Positions 60,841-64,000 of a DNA stretch of 64,000 nt are shown here, in pieces. The notes under the pieces are model-generated. The model did no database searches. It had not been told where the DNA came from and worked only from the letters and a program-made list of their open reading frames with translations. Source of the stretch: Ashinkailepas kermadecensis (lineage: Eukaryota > Arthropoda > Thecostraca > Neolepadidae); assembly GCA_034440615.1 (NCBI GenBank), contig JAOTOM010005112.1, positions 62,001 to 126,000 of the forward strand. The letters are read 5' to 3'. The position numbers and the translations under genes are program-made. The first letter of the stretch is position 1; each line of letters starts with the position of its first letter.

Positions 60841-61833
60841 GTAGGACGAGCGGTTCGATCTCTAGAGGTCCAGAGAGGTCACTCGGGTCAAAAACGGTGT
60901 ACCGTATAAAATTCGAAGTATTTCACTTAGCCGAATGATTCCAACGCCTAGATGTCCGCTGTCCATCAAGGATGCAGCACATCGAATTACGTGAACTTCA
61001 ACGTCAAAGTTTGACCTCAGGTCACCGAAGTTGGTTTTACTCATGCACTATATCTATTTACGGGGTACCGAATAAAATCATGGTGACACGTTGGATATAC
61101 CTGATTTTTGCAGGTCATAGTCTACATAGCACGTAGATAGAGCACATCAATCAAAATAACCCATTATGGGCACTGATTCATCACCGTTCGCCAAAAATGC
61201 CACAAAAATGCAACTACACCAAATTCTTGTGTACCCGATAATTTTCGCAAAGTTTTACTTGGCACGACGAAAAGAAACACCCAGACATTGGCTATGGCCC
61301 ATGGATGCAGCCAGCACATTGAAGCATCTGGCCTACAATCTCATAGTTTGACCTATATTCGCAAAATACTGTTTTGACCACGCATTATTGCCATCTACGG
61401 GGTACCTGATAATACCCTCCTAAATACATTCATCGGATGGACATTAGCGCCAAAAAAAATCTCCCATCGGACAAGAAAGCAGCACATCCAAGAATATCAC
61501 CTTCAAGCTCACCATTTTACCTCAGGTCAACTTAGACTTTAAGATTACACCCTATGGGAATATCACGGTGTACCGAATACAATTTTCCTGAATACATTCA
61601 TCGGATGGATATGACCGTCGAAGAATCGCCCACCGAGCAAGGACGCAGCACATCCGAGCATGTGACCGTCAGCGTCAGCGTTTGACCTCAGATCAAGTTT
61701 AACGAAATTCAGAAAAAGAAAGTAACCCACTTTGGTACCGTATGTGGGCCAAACGAAGCATTGAATGTAGACTATTTCAACACTGATGCATGCACTAGCA
61801 ACACAAGAAGCAGCACACTGCGTGACCTGACCT

Positions 61834-62046
61834 CTATCGATGACACATTTCATCAGGTAGCACTAGCGTCCCATTCAACAACGCATTCAGAAACGAATTC
61901 ACCAATGTTCTCCGATTCGTCGGAAAATTTGACACAACTTTCGCAGACATACCCGTACATGCATCCCGAAACCATTTTCTGCTACGAAGAACCATTTCGC
62001 CTTCACAGCCGAAAAGGTCAGCCAGGTCAAATCTAGAGTATCGCAT
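61834..62046 (-). pseudogene. Inverted partial copy of the C-terminal module of the 62.5-63.3 kb frame
   Basis: The minus strand reads MRYSRFDLADLFGCEGEMVL, then RSRKWFRDACTGMSAKVVSN, and ends LLNGTLVLPDEMCHR-stop. The same protein sequence is encoded on the plus strand at 63644-63850 and, frameshifted, at 63204-63349. Conservation of the frame among three copies in two orientations shows that this module derives from coding sequence. Confidence 0.65.
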
Positions 62047-62509
62047 AACTTGCCGGAGAATTCACTTATTGGAATCATTCAAACGCTTGTGCCACCGCTA
62101 TCATCGTGGCATGCAGCACACCAAGTCAACTGGTCATTCGAGGTCACCATTTGACCTCAGGTCAACGAAGACTTTAACGTTACACCCTATGGGAATATCA
62201 CGGTGTACCGAATACAGTTTCCTAAATACAGTTATCGGATGGATATTAGCGTCGAATAATCGCCCACCGAGCAAGGACGCAGCACATCCGAGCACGTGCC
62301 CGTCAGCGCAAGCGTTTGACCTCAGGTCAGGTTTTATGAAATTCAGAAAAATAAAGTAAAGAAAGTAGAAAGAAAGTAGCAAAAGTTGGTGAGTCGGAGA
62401 AAGAAGACACGATGAGTTGCACGGGTTACTGGACCATATCAGAACATGAAAGCTACGGAGAAGAGAAAGCTGGTGGGTCGCAGGGAGAAGAAACGAGGAG
62501 CATCGATAG

Positions 62510-63349
62510 CTGGATCAGTCCAAGAGAGGAAACGGACTCGAAGAGGTACCTGGCCAGTCGGAGGAAGAGGAAACTACAAAGGGTATCGGTAGCTGGATAC
62601 GAACAGGAGAGGAACTAGGTCCCGAAGAGGCACCTGGTTGGTCGGAGGAAGAAACGAGGAAGGGTATCAGGAGCTGGACCAGACCAGGAGAGGAATGCTG
62701 TCACAAAGAAGAAGCTGGTGAACCTGAGGGAGAAAGAAAATCGAGCAATGCAGACAGCGAAGACAACGACGAAGGCCTGTTTGAAGTTTCACTCACCGTT
62801 GAGGAATGGACAGACATGCTTACAACATCTGGTAAAAAGTTTCGACGAGAATGGACCATTGCTATGGCGAAGCACATTGGAAAGCTCGTTAGCCCATCGT
62901 GCGTGCTCTCGTTCAGAGGCCATCGAATCAAAAATGAAGATTCCAGGAAGAAGGTTGGACACTACATGAGAGCATATGCTACGTGTAAATTTCCGAACTG
63001 TGCAAGTTACTTCATATGGGTGAAGGATGTACCAACAGGAAATCGTGACATCAGGCTATTCGTCCGGCGTGAAGGATCATGCTGTCACGATGGCCCACCT
63101 CGCCGCAGGTGGCTAACAGGAAAACAGCGAAAAGAAATTGGCAGCTTGGCAGCTTGGCACAAGCGTTTGAATGATTCCAATAAGTTAATTATCCGGCAAG
63201 TTATGCGGTACCCCAGATTTTACCCGGCTGACCTTTTCGCCTCCGAAGGCGAAATGATTCGTCGTAGCAGAAAATGGTCTCGGGATGCATGTACGATATG
63301 TCTGCGAAGATTGTGTCAAATTTTCAGACGAATCAGAGAACATTGGTGA
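62510..63349 (+). CDS. Unidentified protein, acidic repeats plus FLYWCH/GCM1-like zinc finger (transposon-associated)
   Basis: One phase is open for 279 codons from a stop at 62507 to TGA after 63346; the first in-frame ATG is at 62816. The N-terminal part is an acidic ~80-bp-unit repeat (SEEEETTKGIGSWIRTGEE, then APGWSEEETRKGIRSWTRPG). A basic central part follows (VEEWTDMLTTSGKKFRREW), then YATCKFPNCASYFIW ... EGSCCHDGPPRRRWLTGKQR, a C-x4-C...C-H pattern reminiscent of FLYWCH/WRKY-GCM1 fingers found in transposase and transposon-derived proteins (inference). An upstream unit is joined only by a one-base frameshift near 62530, and the C-terminal module A is frameshifted near 63293 relative to its other two copies. 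It is therefore probably a decayed copy. Confidence 0.5.
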   Translation: MDQSKRGNGLEEVPGQSEEEETTKGIGSWIRTGEELGPEEAPGWSEEETRKGIRSWTRPGEECCHKEEAGEPEGERKSSNADSEDNDEGLFEVSLTVEEWTDMLTTSGKKFRREWTIAMAKHIGKLVSPSCVLSFRGHRIKNEDSRKKVGHYMRAYATCKFPNCASYFIWVKDVPTGNRDIRLFVRREGSCCHDGPPRRRWLTGKQRKEIGSLAAWHKRLNDSNKLIIRQVMRYPRFYPADLFASEGEMIRRSRKWSRDACTICLRRLCQIFRRIREHW

Positions 63350-63643
63350 ATTCGTTTCTGAATGCGTTGTTGAATGGGACGCTAGTGCTACCTGATGAAA
63401 TGCGTCATCGATAGACGTCAGGTGGGCGACTCTTCGACGGTAATATCCATCCGATAAATGTATTCAGGGAAATTTTATTCGGTACACCGTGATATTCCCA
63501 TAGGGTGTAATGTTAAAGTCTTCGTTGACCTGAGGTCAAATGGTAACCTCGAATGACCAGTTGACTTGGTGTGCTGCATGCCACGATGGTAGCGGTGTCA
63601 CAAGCGTTTGAATGATTCCAATAAGTGAATTATCCGGCAAATT

Positions 63644-63850
63644 ATGCGTTACCCTAGATTTGACCTGGCCGACCTTTTCGCCTCTGGAGGCGAAATGGTT
63701 CTTTGTAGCAGAAAAGGGTTTCGGGATCCATGTACGGGTATGTCTGCGAAGGTTGTGTCAAATTTTCAGACGAATCGGAGAACATTGGTGAATTCGTTTC
63801 TGAATGCGTTGTTGAATGGAACGCTAGTTGAATGGACTCTTCGACGGTAA
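63644..63850 (+). pseudogene. Second partial copy of the same C-terminal module
   Basis: The plus strand reads MRYPRFDLADLFASGGEMVL, then GMSAKVVSNFQTNRRTLVNS and FLNALLNGTLVEWTLRR. It matches the minus-strand copy at 61834-62046 until the last residues, where a deletion (relative to the left arm) replaces LPDEM. Confidence 0.65.
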
Positions 63851-64000
63851 TATCCATCCGATAAATGTATTCAGGAAAATTGTATTCGGTACACCGTGAT
63901 ATTCCCATAGGGTGTAATGGTAAAGCCTAAGTTGACCCGAGGTCAAATGGAAAGCTTAAAGGTGACATGCTTGGATGTGCTGCTTTTTTGTCCAATGGGA

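Larger units (their letters stand above)
60880..64000. mobile_element. Foldback-like repeat complex around a zinc-finger-like reading frame, right end outside window
   Basis: Modules recur in both orientations. Module C (61464-61640) is mirrored at about 63835-64000. Module A (61857-62095) is mirrored twice, at about 63155-63410 and 63600-63832. Module B (62095-62350) is mirrored at about 63420-63600. Each long module carries tgacctcaggtca, accctatgggaatatcacgg, tgtaccgaata and catcggatggatatt. Weaker direct copies extend left to about 60880. The unpaired centre (62350-63150) is coding-like. A 215-bp piece of the left arm (61640-61855) is absent from the right arm. The structure looks like a transposon with compound inverted arms, but no termini or target duplication lie in view. 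Confidence 0.7.

Overview
This is eukaryotic, almost certainly metazoan (invertebrate-like) genomic DNA: interspersed repeats, tRNA-derived SINEs, a non-LTR retrotransposon, hAT-type DNA transposons, extremely dense micro- and minisatellites, GT/AG splice signals, and no bacterial gene layout. The species cannot be fixed from the sequence; a repeat-rich arthropod or other marine invertebrate is a guess.

One host gene is identifiable. Two exons of a membrane dipeptidase (peptidase family M19, DPEP-like) lie on the minus strand. The upstream exon (32372-32546) encodes a short basic stretch, a hydrophobic anchor and the start of the catalytic domain. The downstream exon (3184-3340) begins exactly at the His-Asn-Asp zinc-ligand motif. 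They are separated by a 29-kb intron, and the splice junction between them rebuilds the family's DGHND motif in phase. The rest of the enzyme lies left of the window and the extreme N-terminus lies somewhere to the right. Nearly everything from 1 to 32.5 kb is therefore intron of this gene.

The most unusual observation is that both exons run into tandem arrays made from their own 3' ends. The last 54 nt of exon 2 plus its splice donor and 55 nt of intron are repeated five times (109-bp unit, nearly identical). The end of exon 1 plus its GTGAG donor is repeated about nine times in degenerate form (about 50-bp unit). The acceptor side of exon 1 is also duplicated. The introns thus carry rows of decoy splice donors.

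The rest is mobile and repetitive DNA. At 43.9-49.4 kb a hAT-type element with a perfect 8-bp target duplication sits inside a GAGGGCT-type repeat and is itself split by a tRNA-SINE and a 5'-truncated, frameshifted LINE. Two copies of a roughly 200-bp hAT-like MITE (7.7 and 53.2 kb), a SINE with a perfect 15-bp target duplication (33.4 kb) and a long-TIR element (35.9 kb) are also recognisable. The right end (about 60.9-64 kb) is a complex direct and inverted repeat structure around an unidentified zinc-finger-like reading frame, cut by the window edge. Minisatellites with units of 11-109 bp, several with internal palindromes or CRE octamers, fill much of the remainder and generate long spurious open frames in several phases. 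Several GC-rich, coding-like islands may be exons of unidentified genes but cannot be assigned.
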